A DNA stretch of 64,000 bases from JAQGMV01 sp035626595 (GCA_035626595.1 DASPNJ010000056.1:1-64000), one strand, 5' to 3'; shown: positions 1 to 8,700, counted from the first letter of the stretch. The notes: generated by a model from the letters alone, not told the origin. Numbers and translations: made by a program.

Positions 1-1137
1 CACGCGTGGCACGCCCATGAGGCTCGAGAGCAGCGCGTACTGCGTGGCGGTGAAGCGGCGGTCCGTGAGCGCCGCCATGAAGCCCACGAACGCCGCGGTC
101 CCGAGACCAGCCGTAAAGTTTTCGACGGCGACCACCGTCGCCAGCGCCGCGGCGCTCGGGGTCACCATTGCGAGTATCGCGAAGCCGAACGTCGATGCCA
201 TCTGGCCGAAGCCGAAGATCCACAGCGCGCGAGTCATGCCGATGCGCATGATCCAGATTCCGCCGAGCGTGCCGCCGGCGATCGTCGCCCAGAAGCCGAA
301 GAGCTTCACCACCGCCCCGATCTCGGTCTTGCTGTAACCGAGGTCGAGATAGAACGGCGTGGTGATCGCCGACGCCAGCGTGTCCCCGAGCTTGTAGAGC
401 AGGATGAACGCGAGCGCGAGCCACGCCCCGTCGCGCGTGAAGTAATCCTTGAACGGCAGCACCACGGCTTCGGTGAGGGTCCGCGGCCGCCCCTCCGGGA
501 GCGGGGGCTCGGGCGCGAGCAGCGTCACCGCTGTCGCCGCCAGCATGAAGCCCGCCATCATGCGGTACATCACGGGGAACGAAAGCTGGTCGGCGAGAAT
601 GAGGCCCCCGCCGCCTGCGAGCAGCATCCCGACGCGGTAGCCGTTCACGTAGAGCGCGGACCCGAGTCCGAGCTCTTGCTCGCGCAGCGTCTCGCGCCGG
701 TACGCATCGACGACGATGTCCTGCGAGGCCGAGAAGAAGCTGACCATCAGCGCGGCCGCGGCAATCGGCACGAGATGATCGGGCGAGGGCTGCGTGAACG
801 ACAGCGCGATGAGCGCCGCTGCGATCGCCGCCTGACTTGCGAGGAGCCAGCCGCGCCTGCGCCCGAGCAGCGGCGGCGTGTAGCGGTCGAAGAGCGGCGA
901 CCAGAGGAACTTCAGCGTGTACGGAAGTCCGACGAGCGCGAACAGCCCGATCGCGCGGATGTCGATGCCGCCGTCCTTGAGCCACGCCTGGAGCACCGAT
1001 CCGGTCAAGAGCAGCGGCAGCCCGGACGCGAACCCCATGAGGAGCGCCACCAGCATGCGCCCGCTGAAGATCGCAGCGAGGGTCTCACCCCACGTTGGAC
1101 GCGCGGCTGCGGGCGTGGCCGCGCGCGCGTCGCTCAT
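1..1137 (-). CDS. ampG: AmpG-like muropeptide MFS permease (3' end cut by window edge)
   Basis: Translating the minus strand from the ATG at 1137 gives 379 residues of a polytopic major-facilitator protein that runs off the window. Early transmembrane segments are followed by the motif SQDIVVDAYRRE, which is typical of AmpG, the inner-membrane importer of anhydro-muropeptides for peptidoglycan recycling. Several more hydrophobic helices follow. The start codon shares its A with the stop codon of the upstream xth gene (TAATG), so the two are probably translationally coupled. Family membership is firm. The muropeptide substrate is inferred from the family; the C terminus is not visible. Confidence 0.88.
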   Translation of the reverse strand, partial: MSDARAATPAAARPTWGETLAAIFSGRMLVALLMGFASGLPLLLTGSVLQAWLKDGGIDIRAIGLFALVGLPYTLKFLWSPLFDRYTPPLLGRRRGWLLASQAAIAAALIALSFTQPSPDHLVPIAAAALMVSFFSASQDIVVDAYRRETLREQELGLGSALYVNGYRVGMLLAGGGGLILADQLSFPVMYRMMAGFMLAATAVTLLAPEPPLPEGRPRTLTEAVVLPFKDYFTRDGAWLALAFILLYKLGDTLASAITTPFYLDLGYSKTEIGAVVKLFGFWATIAGGTLGGIWIMRIGMTRALWIFGFGQMASTFGFAILAMVTPSAAALATVVAVENFTAGLGTAAFVGFMAALTDRRFTATQYALLSSLMGVPRV

Positions 1138-2000
1138 TACGCCGCGGCCCTTCCGTCGGTCCTGGCGATGCGCGTTCGCCCTTCGACAGGCTCAGGGCGA
1201 ACGTGGAGTGGCTTCTGCGCCGCCGCGATCTCGAAGTCGTAGTCGATGATGAGCGGCGCGTGGTCGGAGAACCGCCGGTCCTTGTAGATCGAGCAGCGCT
1301 TCGCGGCAGCCGCGAACCGCGGCGACGCGATCTGATAATCGATCCGCCACCCGACGTTCTTCGCCCACGCCTGGCCGCGGTTCGACCACCAGGTGTACTG
1401 GTCCGGACGGCAGTCGATGCAGCGGAAGGTATCCACCCAGCCGAGCTCGTCGAACACGCGCGTGAGCCATTCGCGCTCCTCCGGCAGAAAGCCGGAGTTC
1501 TTGCGGTTTCCGCGCCAGTTTTTGAGGTCGATCTCCTTGTGCGCGATGTTCCAGTCCCCGCACAGGACGACCTCGCGTCCTTCCTCGCGCAGGCGCTTCA
1601 GATGCGGGAAAAAACGCCGCATGAAGCCGAACTTCACGCGCTGGCGCGCTTCTCCGCTCGAGCCGGACGGCTGATACACCGAGATCACCGACAGATTGCC
1701 GAAATCCGCGCGGAGGTAGCGCCCTTCGCGATCGATGGAGGGAATGCCGAGACCTTCGACGATTTTCGACGGCTCGTGCCGCGTATAGATGCCGACGCCG
1801 CTGTAGCCTTTTTTCTCCGCGCAGTGGAAGTGGCCCTTGAGCCGTCCCACGCGCATGAGCTCTCTCGTGAGATCGCCCGGATGGCACTTCAGCTCCTGCA
1901 CGCACACGATGTCGGCGCGCGTGCGTCCGAGCCATTCGAAGAACCCCTTACGGGCAGCCGAGCGAATGCCGTTCAGGTTGAGCGTTATAATTCGCAGCAC
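1137..2000 (-). CDS. xth: exodeoxyribonuclease III
   Basis: AP endonuclease / 3'-5' exonuclease of the ExoIII (endonuclease/exonuclease/phosphatase) family, acting in base excision repair. Visible catalytic elements are the N-terminal RIITLNLNGIRSA strand, VQEL with Glu36, GDWNIAH near residue 150 and FSDHAPL near 255. I chose the GTG at 2000 because it starts exactly at the conserved (V/M)LRIITLN; an in-frame ATG at 2051 would add 17 residues unlike the family and overlap pyrE. The protein (287 aa) is longer than usual because a dispersed palindrome (1173-1203) is read through at its 3' end, giving the tail HVRPEPVEGR. It overlaps ampG by one base. Confidence 0.95.
   Translation of the reverse strand: MLRIITLNLNGIRSAARKGFFEWLGRTRADIVCVQELKCHPGDLTRELMRVGRLKGHFHCAEKKGYSGVGIYTRHEPSKIVEGLGIPSIDREGRYLRADFGNLSVISVYQPSGSSGEARQRVKFGFMRRFFPHLKRLREEGREVVLCGDWNIAHKEIDLKNWRGNRKNSGFLPEEREWLTRVFDELGWVDTFRCIDCRPDQYTWWSNRGQAWAKNVGWRIDYQIASPRFAAAAKRCSIYKDRRFSDHAPLIIDYDFEIAAAQKPLHVRPEPVEGRTRIARTDGRAAA
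1173..1203. repeat. dispersed palindrome inside the 3' end of xth
   Basis: CGTTCGCCC (1173-1181) is the exact reverse complement of GGGCGAACG (1195-1203), with one further T:A pair inside and an 11-base loop containing CGACAGGCTC. When translated it gives RPEPVEGR, a peptide often seen where this kind of GC-rich proteobacterial repeat falls inside reading frames. Only one copy lies in this window. It extends the xth frame up to ampG. Confidence 0.85.
1986..1991 (+). promoter_or_regulatory. candidate -10 box for pyrE
   Basis: A perfect TATAAT lies inside the first codons of xth, 31 bases before the pyrE ATG. The divergent xth (GTG at 2000) and pyrE (ATG at 2023) starts are only 22 bases apart, so the promoters must overlap coding sequence. 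No convincing -35 is present at normal spacing, so this is tentative. Confidence 0.4.
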
Positions 2001-2022
2001 TTTTCGCGGGGAAAATCGACTG

Positions 2023-2676
2023 ATGCCGGGAGACTTTCGGCAGGAGTTCATCCGCTTCGCCGTCGAGCAGCAGGTGCTTCATTTCGGCGAATTCAAGACC
2101 AAGGCCGGCCGGATGTCTCCGTATTTTTTCAACGCCGGGCTGTTCCATCACGGCGTTGCGCTGAAAAAGCTCGCGCAATTCTACGCGAAAGCCATCGCAG
2201 CGTCGGGCGTGCCCTATGACATGCTCTTCGGTCCGGCGTACAAAGGCATCCCGCTCGTCGCCGCCGTTTCTATCGCGCTGGCGGACGACGGCCGTGACAT
2301 CGGTTACGCCTTCAACCGCAAGGAGACCAAGGACCACGGCGAAGGCGGCAGCGTGATCGGCGCGCCGCTCGCCGGACGCGTGCTGATTGTGGACGATGTC
2401 ATATCCGCGGGCACATCGGTGCGGGAATCGGTGGAACTTATCCGGCGCGAGGGGGCCTCACCGTGCGGCGTGGCGATCGCGCTCGACCGGCTGGAAAGGG
2501 GCGCCGGGGAGCTCTCCGCTGTACAGGAGGTACGCCAAACCTATAAGATCCCCGTTATTAGCATCGCGACGCTCGACGACCTGGTCGGCTTTCTGGCTGC
2601 CGATCCGGCCTCAACCGCCCCTCTCGAGGCGGTTCGCCGCTACCGCGAGCGCTATGGAGTGACTGCAGATGTGTGA
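2023..2676 (+). CDS. pyrE: orotate phosphoribosyltransferase
   Basis: Converts orotate plus PRPP to orotidine 5'-phosphate in de novo pyrimidine synthesis. The 217-residue product begins MPGDFRQEFIRFAVEQQVL and contains FGEFKTKAGRMSPYFFNAG, the family's N-terminal signature. The PRPP-binding motif VLIVDDVISAGTS lies near residues 120-132. Length matches E. coli PyrE (213 aa). Longer in-frame starts upstream (from 1837) run inside xth on the other strand and add residues with no family match. Its last 8 bases overlap the start of the next gene. Confidence 0.96.
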   Translation: MPGDFRQEFIRFAVEQQVLHFGEFKTKAGRMSPYFFNAGLFHHGVALKKLAQFYAKAIAASGVPYDMLFGPAYKGIPLVAAVSIALADDGRDIGYAFNRKETKDHGEGGSVIGAPLAGRVLIVDDVISAGTSVRESVELIRREGASPCGVAIALDRLERGAGELSAVQEVRQTYKIPVISIATLDDLVGFLAADPASTAPLEAVRRYRERYGVTADV

Positions 2677-3346
2677 CCGTAACGAACGTATCGCCACGAT
2701 CATGGCGGCCTCGCTGGCCGCCTCCGTGCTCGTGTCGGGGCTTGGCCTGCCCGACCCGGCGTATGCCGCCGGGCGAATCGTGTGCTGGAAGGACGCCTCC
2801 GGAAAAACGATCGGCTGCGGCGACAAAGTGCCGCCCGAATATCAGAACAGCGCCACCCGCGAGCTCGACTCCCGCGGCATCACGCGCAAGCAGACCGAGT
2901 CTGCCGAGGAGGCGAACCGCCGGCGCGCGCAAGAGCAGCAGACGGTGAAGACCAAGGTCGAAGAGGATCGCAAGGCGATCGACCAGCGGCGGCAGGACAC
3001 CGCGCTGCTCGAGACCTACAGCAACGAGAAGGAGATCGATCTCAAGCGCGACCGCGACCTCCAGGTGCTGGACTCGCAAATCGAGCAGCTCACGGTGGCG
3101 CTCAAGAATACGACCGCACGCTATGACCAGGTGCGCTCACAGGCGAACCTCGCCGAAAAGACCAAGAAACCGCTGCCGAAGAACGCGCAGGACGAGCTGA
3201 CCCGGGTCACCGCGGAGAAGCAGCGCTTCGAGGCGAGCATCCAGGCGAAGCAGAAGGAAAAGGAAGCGCTGCGCGTGAAGTACGCCGAATACCGCGCCCG
3301 CTTCACCGAGCTTCGCGCCCAGCAGACCGCAGCCGCGAAAAAATAA
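2669..3346 (+). CDS. DUF4124-type periplasmic coiled-coil protein
   Basis: Unknown function. The N-terminal hydrophobic stretch ending in AYAA looks like a Sec signal peptide. It is followed by RIVCWKDASGKTIGCGDKVP, the two-cysteine DUF4124 module common in Proteobacteria. From about residue 75 to the C terminus the sequence is almost pure charged coiled coil (E, K, Q and R heptads). The ATG at 2669 overlaps the end of pyrE by 8 bases; an alternative ATG at 2702 would shorten the n-region. Coupling to pyrE suggests co-transcription but says nothing about role. Confidence 0.8.
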   Translation: MCDRNERIATIMAASLAASVLVSGLGLPDPAYAAGRIVCWKDASGKTIGCGDKVPPEYQNSATRELDSRGITRKQTESAEEANRRRAQEQQTVKTKVEEDRKAIDQRRQDTALLETYSNEKEIDLKRDRDLQVLDSQIEQLTVALKNTTARYDQVRSQANLAEKTKKPLPKNAQDELTRVTAEKQRFEASIQAKQKEKEALRVKYAEYRARFTELRAQQTAAAKK

Positions 3347-3350
3347 CGCG

Positions 3351-3397
3351 TAGGTGCGCCTGTGGCGCACCGCGGTGCGTCATCGACGCACCCTACG
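3351..3397. repeat. double hairpin of the GGTGCGCC/CCCTAC family
   Basis: Two hairpins in tandem: GGTGCGCC-tgt-GGCGCACC and GGTGCGTC-atc-GACGCACC, ending CCCTACG. The arms of the two hairpins differ by paired substitutions. The element sits between convergent genes and the gatB stop codon (TAG, 3395-3393) lies inside its right end. It probably acts as a bidirectional terminator or REP-like unit; there is no U-tract. Confidence 0.8.
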
Positions 3398-4838
3398 ACG
3401 CGAGCTTCCGCTTGAGGATCTCGCTCACCTGCTGCGGATTGGCCTTGCCCTTGGTCGCCTTCATCACCTGCCCGACGAGCGCGTTGAACGCCTTCTCGCG
3501 GCCGCCGCGGTAATCGGCCACCTGCCGGGCATTGGCGGCGATGACCTCGTCCGCGATCTGCTCCAGTGCGCCGGCATCCGAGATCTGCCGCAGGCCCCGC
3601 GCGTCGATGATGCGGTCGGCCGCGTCATCTCCCACGGCCTCGCCGTTCCAGATCGCGTCGAACACTTCACGTGCGAGCTTTCCCGAGATCGTCCCGTCGG
3701 CGATGCGTTGCACCAGGTGTCGCAACTGCGGCGGTGCGATCTTCGCTTCCGTTACGTCGAGGCCCGCTTCGTTCAGGCGTGCGCTGAGTGCGCCGACGAT
3801 CCAGTTGGCGCACAGCTTCGCCGTTGCCTTGTCGCCACTCGCGGCGGCCTCGAAGTAATCGCCGATCTCGCGGGTGGCCGTCAGCGCCGCCGCGTCGTAC
3901 GGTGTAAGTGAGTACTCACCGATGAATCGCTCGCGCCGGGCCACGGGGAGCTCCGGAAGCTGCGTCTTCACCCGCTCGAGCCAGGTGCGCGAGACCTCCA
4001 GCGGCAGCAGATCCGGGTCGGGGAAGTAGCGGTAGTCGTGCGCGTCCTCCTTCGTGCGCATCGAACGCGTTTCGTCGCGCGCCGGATCGTAGAGGCGCGT
4101 CTCCTGCACTACCTTTCCGCCGTCCTCGATCAGCTCGATCTGGCGGCGCACCTCGTACTCGATCGCCTTTTCGAGGAACCGGAACGAGTTCAGGTTCTTG
4201 ATCTCGCAGCGGGTGCCGAGCGTGTCGGAGCCGGCCGGCCGCACGGAGACGTTCGCATCGCAGCGGAAGGAGCCTTCCTGCATGTTGCCGTCGCAGATAT
4301 CGATCCAGCGCACCAGTGCGTGCAGCGCTTTCGCGTAGGCGACCGCCTCGGCGCTCGAGCGCATGTCGGGCTCCGACACGATCTCCAGGAGCGGGGTCCC
4401 GGCGCGGTTGAGATCGATTCCCGTCTCGCCGTGGAAATCCTCGTGCAGCGACTTGCCGGCGTCCTCTTCGAGGTGGGCACGCGTGAGCCGGATGGTTTTC
4501 TCCGTGTCGCCCGCGAGGATGTTCACCGAGCCGCCGGAGACCACCGGGATCTCGTACTGGCTGATCTGGTAGCTCTTCGGGAGGTCCGGATAGAAATAAT
4601 TCTTACGCGCGAAAATCGACCGCTCGTTGACGGTCGCACCGACTGCGAGGCCGAAGCGGATGGCCTTTTCCACCGCGGCGCGGTTCAGCACCGGCAGCAC
4701 GCCGGGCAACGCCACGTCCACGGCCGAGGCCTGCGTGTTCGGCGCGGCGCCGAACGCGGTCGAAGCGCCGGAAAAAATCTTCGAGCGCGTGTTGAGCTGG
4801 GCGTGGACTTCGAGCCCGATGACGGTTTCCCAGTTCAT
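3393..4838 (-). CDS. gatB: Asp-tRNA(Asn)/Glu-tRNA(Gln) amidotransferase subunit B
   Basis: GatB binds the misacylated tRNA and activates its Asp/Glu side chain for amidation. The 481-residue product starts MNWETVIGLEVHAQLNT, the conserved N terminus. It ends with the helical GatB/YqeY tRNA-binding domain (KGKANPQQVSEILKRKLAS). An in-frame ATG at 5129 is rejected because it reads through gatA coding sequence. It is last in the gatC-gatA-gatB operon, with a 58-base spacer holding a palindromic repeat between gatA and gatB. Confidence 0.96.
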   Translation of the reverse strand: MNWETVIGLEVHAQLNTRSKIFSGASTAFGAAPNTQASAVDVALPGVLPVLNRAAVEKAIRFGLAVGATVNERSIFARKNYFYPDLPKSYQISQYEIPVVSGGSVNILAGDTEKTIRLTRAHLEEDAGKSLHEDFHGETGIDLNRAGTPLLEIVSEPDMRSSAEAVAYAKALHALVRWIDICDGNMQEGSFRCDANVSVRPAGSDTLGTRCEIKNLNSFRFLEKAIEYEVRRQIELIEDGGKVVQETRLYDPARDETRSMRTKEDAHDYRYFPDPDLLPLEVSRTWLERVKTQLPELPVARRERFIGEYSLTPYDAAALTATREIGDYFEAAASGDKATAKLCANWIVGALSARLNEAGLDVTEAKIAPPQLRHLVQRIADGTISGKLAREVFDAIWNGEAVGDDAADRIIDARGLRQISDAGALEQIADEVIAANARQVADYRGGREKAFNALVGQVMKATKGKANPQQVSEILKRKLAS

Positions 4839-4845
4839 CCGTTGC

Positions 4846-4892
4846 CCCTCACCCCCACCCTCTCCCCGCGTCGCGGGGCGAGGGAGTGCCTG
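4846..4892. repeat. CCCTCACCC-type palindrome between gatA and gatB
   Basis: The gatA-gatB spacer carries CCCCTCACCCCCACCCTCTC followed by a small hairpin (CCCCGCGTCGCGGGG) and GAGGGAGTG. The same type of pyrimidine/purine palindrome occurs at 8701-8752 (mreC-mreD) and 47504-47584 (cytochrome-gst). This is a dispersed REP-like element that an operon tolerates. Confidence 0.7.
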
Positions 4893-4896
4893 CCGT

Positions 4897-6354
4897 TCAT
4901 TGCACCTCCGGGGGTGCGCGGAGGTGCCAGTCCGTTTCGCGCTGGTACTGGTGCGCGATGCCGAGCATCTGCGCCTCGCGAAAATAGTTGCCGATGATCT
5001 GGAGGCCGACCGGCAAGCCCCGGCTGTCGAACCCACAGGGGACGGACAGCCCGGGGAGTCCCGCCAGGTTGACGGCGATCGTGTAGATGTCCGACAGGTA
5101 CATCTGCACCGGGTCGGCGGCCTTTTCACCCAGCCGGAAAGCGGTCGTGGGGCTGGTCGGGCCCATGATCACGTCGCATTTGCTGAAGGCCTCCGTGAAA
5201 TCCTGTGCGATGAGGCGCCGCAGCTTCTGCGCGCGGATGTAATAGGCGTCGTAGTAGCCGTGGGACAGAACGTAGGTGCCGATCAGGATCCGCCGCTTGA
5301 CCTCGGCGCCGAAGCCTTCGGCCCGTGTCTTCTCGTACATCTCGTCGAGATCGCGGTACTCCGGCGTCCGGTAGCCGTAGCGCACGCCGTCGTAGCGCGC
5401 GAGATTGCTGGAGGCTTCGGCCGGCGCGAGCACGTAGTACACCGGGACGGACAGCCGCATGTTGGGGAGTGTCACCTCCACCGTTTCGCAGCCGAGCGCC
5501 TGGTACCTCGCGATAGCCGTTTCCACGGCTCTCGCGACGTCGGGTGACACGCCTTCGGCGAAAAATTCGCTCGGGAGCCCGATGCGCAAGCCCGAAAGGT
5601 CCTTCGAAAGCTCGCGGGTGTAGTCCTCGCCAGGACGCTCGAGGCTGGTCGAATCGCGCGCGTCGAAACCGGCCATCGCGTTCAGCATCAGCGCGAGGTC
5701 TTCGGCGCTTTTCGCCATGGGCCCGGCCTGGTCGAGGCTGGAGGCGAAAGCGATCATGCCGTAGCGCGAGCACACGCCGTACGTCGGCTTCAGCCCGCAC
5801 ACGCCGGTGAGCGCCGCCGGCTGGCGGATCGATCCGCCGGTATCGGTGCCGGTCGCGCCGGGCGCGAGCCGTGCCGCGACCGCCGCCGCGGAGCCCCCGG
5901 AGCTGCCGCCGGGAACGGCTTGCGCGTCCCACGGATTGCGCACGGCGCCGTACCACGACGTTTCGTTCGACGAGCCCATCGCGAACTCGTCCATGTTCGT
6001 CTTGCCGAGCGTGACCGCGCCGGCCTCGTTCAGCCGTTCGACGACGTGCGCGTCGTACGGCGACACGAAATTGGAGAGCATTTTCGAGCCGCACGTCGAA
6101 AGCCAGCCCTTCGTGCAGAAGATGTCCTTGTGGGCGATCGGGATACCGGTGAGCGGCCCTGCCCGCCCCGCGGCGCGCGCTTTGTCCGCTTCGCGTGCCT
6201 GCGCGAGGCTCCGCTCCTCGTCCAGCGTGATGAAACAGTTCAGCGTCGCGTTGTGCGTCTTGATGCGGTCGAGGAACGCTCGCGTCGCCTCGACACTGGA
6301 CAGCTTGCGTGCGGCCAGCGCATCCGACAGTCCTTTGAGCGTGAGATCGTGCAC
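4897..6354 (-). CDS. gatA: Asp-tRNA(Asn)/Glu-tRNA(Gln) amidotransferase subunit A
   Basis: Amidase-signature subunit that releases ammonia from glutamine for transfer to misacylated tRNA on GatB. In the 485-residue protein the catalytic Lys76 lies in PIAHKDIFCTKG. The glycine/serine-rich signature GGSSGGSAAAVAA and GTDTGGSIRQPAA, which carry the cis-Ser and nucleophilic Ser, lie near residues 150-180. It starts 5 bases after the gatC stop, as expected for an operon. Confidence 0.96.
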   Translation of the reverse strand: MHDLTLKGLSDALAARKLSSVEATRAFLDRIKTHNATLNCFITLDEERSLAQAREADKARAAGRAGPLTGIPIAHKDIFCTKGWLSTCGSKMLSNFVSPYDAHVVERLNEAGAVTLGKTNMDEFAMGSSNETSWYGAVRNPWDAQAVPGGSSGGSAAAVAARLAPGATGTDTGGSIRQPAALTGVCGLKPTYGVCSRYGMIAFASSLDQAGPMAKSAEDLALMLNAMAGFDARDSTSLERPGEDYTRELSKDLSGLRIGLPSEFFAEGVSPDVARAVETAIARYQALGCETVEVTLPNMRLSVPVYYVLAPAEASSNLARYDGVRYGYRTPEYRDLDEMYEKTRAEGFGAEVKRRILIGTYVLSHGYYDAYYIRAQKLRRLIAQDFTEAFSKCDVIMGPTSPTTAFRLGEKAADPVQMYLSDIYTIAVNLAGLPGLSVPCGFDSRGLPVGLQIIGNYFREAQMLGIAHQYQRETDWHLRAPPEVQ

Positions 6355-6359
6355 GGTCG

Positions 6360-6647
6360 CTACTCGATCACCTTCGGCACGAGGTACAGGCCGCCCTCCA
6401 CGCGCGGCGCGACCGACTGAAAGAGCGCGTGCTGATCGTGCTCGGTCACCGCGTCTTCGCGCAGGCGAAGTGTGACATCCTGCGCATGGGCCATCGGCTC
6501 CACACCGCTCACGTCAACCGCGCGCATCTCTTCGATCATGCCGAAGATGCGCTCGAGCTGAGCGAGCACGGCATCCACTTCGGCGTCTTCGATCGCGATG
6601 CGGGCGAGCCGCGCCGCGCGCAGGACATCGTCGCGAGTAAGGGCCAT
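6360..6647 (-). CDS. gatC: Asp-tRNA(Asn)/Glu-tRNA(Gln) amidotransferase subunit C
   Basis: Small (95 aa) subunit that stabilises the GatA-GatB complex. The sequence shows the usual N-terminal helix (VLRAARLARIAIED), the FGMIEEMRAVDVSGVEPM segment and a C-terminal extension wrapping GatA. First gene of gatCAB, divergent from mreB with 94 bases between them. The presence of GatCAB implies Asn-tRNA and/or Gln-tRNA is made indirectly; which one cannot be told from this window. Confidence 0.94.
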   Translation of the reverse strand: MALTRDDVLRAARLARIAIEDAEVDAVLAQLERIFGMIEEMRAVDVSGVEPMAHAQDVTLRLREDAVTEHDQHALFQSVAPRVEGGLYLVPKVIE

Positions 6648-6741
6648 AAAAAGGGGGGTGTACAGCTATAAAAAGCGGGGCGGCATAGGGTATCATACGC
6701 GGCTAATGCGCCGCACCAATCTCTATACCTGACAAAGACCT
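6648..6741. promoter_or_regulatory. divergent gatC / mreB intergenic region
   Basis: The only non-coding space from which both the gatCAB operon (minus) and the mre operon (plus) can be transcribed. On the plus strand TATCAT (6691-6696) is a possible -10 for mreB, but no good -35 accompanies it. An AT-rich stretch (TATAAAAAG, 6667-6675) also lies here. Promoter presence is inferred from gene arrangement rather than from a strong motif. Confidence 0.4.
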
Positions 6742-7785
6742 ATGTTCGGTTTCCTGAGCAGTTACTTCAACGACGATCTGGCGATCGATCTCGGCACCGC
6801 GAACACGCTCATCTACATGCGCGGCAAGGGCATCGTGCTGGACGAGCCGTCGGTCGTCGCGATCCGCCAGGAAGGCGGGCCGAACGGCAAGAAAGTGATC
6901 CAGGAGGTCGGTATTGCGGCGAAGCAGATGCTGGGCCGCACGCCCGGCAACATCACCGCGATCCGTCCGATGAAGGACGGCGTGATCGCCGATTTCACCG
7001 TCACCGAGCAGATGCTCAAGCACTTCATCCGCAAGGTGCACAACTCGCGGCTCTTCAAGCCGAGCCCCCGCATCATCATCTGCGTGCCGTGCGGCTCGAC
7101 GCAGGTCGAGCGCCGCGCGATCCGCGAATCGGCGATCGGCGCGGGTGCCTCCCGCGTGTTCCTGATCGAAGAGCCGATGGCCGCCGCGATCGGGGCCGAC
7201 CTGCCGGTGGGTGAAGCGACGGGCTCGATGGTGGTGGACGTCGGCGGCGGCACGACCGAAGTCGGCGTGATCGCGCTCGGCGGCCTCGTCTACAAAGGCT
7301 CGATGCGCGTCGGCGGCGACAAGTTCGACGAAGCGATCATCAACTACATCCGCCGCAACTACGGCATGCTGATCGGCGAGACCACCGCCGAGCACATCAA
7401 GAAAGAGATCGGTTCCGCCTTTCCCGGCTCCGAAGTGCGCGAAAAGGAAGTTAAGGGCCGCAATCTCGCCGAAGGCATACCGCGCAGCTTCACGATCTCC
7501 AGCAACGAAATCCTCGAAGCGCTGACAGATCCGCTGAACAGCATCGTGTCGGCCGTCAAATCCGCGCTCGAGCAGACGCCGCCGGAACTCGCGGCGGACA
7601 TCGCCGAAAAAGGCATGGTGTTGACCGGCGGCGGCGCGCTGCTCCGCGACATCGACCGGTTGCTCATGGAAGAGACCGGCCTTCCGGTCGTCATCGCCGA
7701 CGATCCGCTGACGTGCGTCGCCCGCGGCTCCGGCAAGGCCCTCGAGAAAATGGAGCGGCTGGCGACCATATTCACTAACGATTAG
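6742..7785 (+). CDS. mreB: rod-shape actin homologue MreB
   Basis: Bacterial actin that forms membrane-bound filaments directing lateral wall synthesis. The 347-residue protein starts with the amphipathic MFGFLSSYF and then shows the phosphate-1 loop IDLGTANTLIY (residues 15-25). The phosphate-2 motif VVDVGGGTTEVGV and the adenosine motif LTGGGALLRDID are intact. First gene of mreBCD-mrdA-rodA-rlpA. Its TAG stop overlaps the mreC GTG start (TAGTG). Confidence 0.98.
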   Translation: MFGFLSSYFNDDLAIDLGTANTLIYMRGKGIVLDEPSVVAIRQEGGPNGKKVIQEVGIAAKQMLGRTPGNITAIRPMKDGVIADFTVTEQMLKHFIRKVHNSRLFKPSPRIIICVPCGSTQVERRAIRESAIGAGASRVFLIEEPMAAAIGADLPVGEATGSMVVDVGGGTTEVGVIALGGLVYKGSMRVGGDKFDEAIINYIRRNYGMLIGETTAEHIKKEIGSAFPGSEVREKEVKGRNLAEGIPRSFTISSNEILEALTDPLNSIVSAVKSALEQTPPELAADIAEKGMVLTGGGALLRDIDRLLMEETGLPVVIADDPLTCVARGSGKALEKMERLATIFTND

Positions 7786-8699
7786 TGGAATCCGCACCGC
7801 CGCCGTTTTTCCGAACCGGTCCCAGCCCCCTCGCCCGACTTTTCATCTTCACGATCCTCGCTCTGGTGCTGCTCGGCACCGACGCGCGGCTCAGGTATCT
7901 CGAGACCGTCCGGCAGATCGTTTCGGTGGTCATCTACCCGCTTCAGCGCATCGCCGGCGCGCCGTTGAGCATCGCCACGCGCGTGTCCGACTTCTTCACC
8001 ACCCAGAGCTCGCTGCAGACCGAGAACGCAAAGCTCTCGCAGCAGACGCTCACGCAATCGGCGCAGTTGCAGCAGCTCGCCCTGCTCCAGACGGAGAACG
8101 AGCACCTGCGCAAGCTCCTCGGCGCGCGCGAGCGGCTCAAGTCCCGCAGCTCGTTCGCCGAGGTGCTGTACGCCGCGCGCGATCCCTTCTCACGGCGCGT
8201 GTGGATCGACAAGGGCTCACAGGAGGAGGTGCAGCCGGGCCAGCCGGTGATCGACGGCAACGGCGTCGTCGGTCAGGTGACGCGCGTCATGCCGTGGCTA
8301 TCGGAGGTGACGCTCATCACCGACAAGGGCCATCTCGTCCCGGTGCTCAACACCCGCAACGGCGTTCGCGCGGTCCTCGGCGGCACCGGCAGCGGCGACA
8401 CCCTCGAGCTCAAATTCGTGCCGCTCAACGCGGACTTCGAGGTCGGTGACCAGCTCGTGACCTCCGGGATCGACGGCGTCTATCCGCCAGGGCTTCCCGT
8501 CGCGCAGATCGTCAACATCGAGCGCAATGCCGCTTTCATCTTCGCGCGCATCCTGTGCAAGCCGCTCGCGGGCGTGAGCAGCCACCGCCAGGTGCTGGTC
8601 GTGCATGCGGAGCGGAAAATTCCGGAGCGCCCGGCGGAAGAGGAACCGAAGAAGGCGGCGCCGGCGAAGAAGGGACGGCGCGGAGGCGCCGGGGCATGA
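7785..8699 (+). CDS. mreC: rod-shape protein MreC
   Basis: Bitopic membrane protein that activates the PBP2-RodA wall synthase. The 304-residue sequence has an N-terminal transmembrane helix (LFIFTILALVLLGTD). A periplasmic coiled coil (about residues 65-110) is followed by the MreC beta-barrel domain with VIDGNGVVGQV and LVTSGIDGVYPPGLPVA. The C terminus is a basic, Ala/Lys/Gly-rich tail. The GTG start overlaps the mreB stop. A palindromic spacer separates it from mreD. Confidence 0.96.
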   Translation: MESAPPPFFRTGPSPLARLFIFTILALVLLGTDARLRYLETVRQIVSVVIYPLQRIAGAPLSIATRVSDFFTTQSSLQTENAKLSQQTLTQSAQLQQLALLQTENEHLRKLLGARERLKSRSSFAEVLYAARDPFSRRVWIDKGSQEEVQPGQPVIDGNGVVGQVTRVMPWLSEVTLITDKGHLVPVLNTRNGVRAVLGGTGSGDTLELKFVPLNADFEVGDQLVTSGIDGVYPPGLPVAQIVNIERNAAFIFARILCKPLAGVSSHRQVLVVHAERKIPERPAEEEPKKAAPAKKGRRGGAGA

Positions 8700-8700
8700 C

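Noticed and set aside
3393..5129. 578-residue version of GatB starting at 5129
   Set aside because: The added residues come from gatA read out of frame and from a palindromic repeat; the family N terminus begins at 4838.
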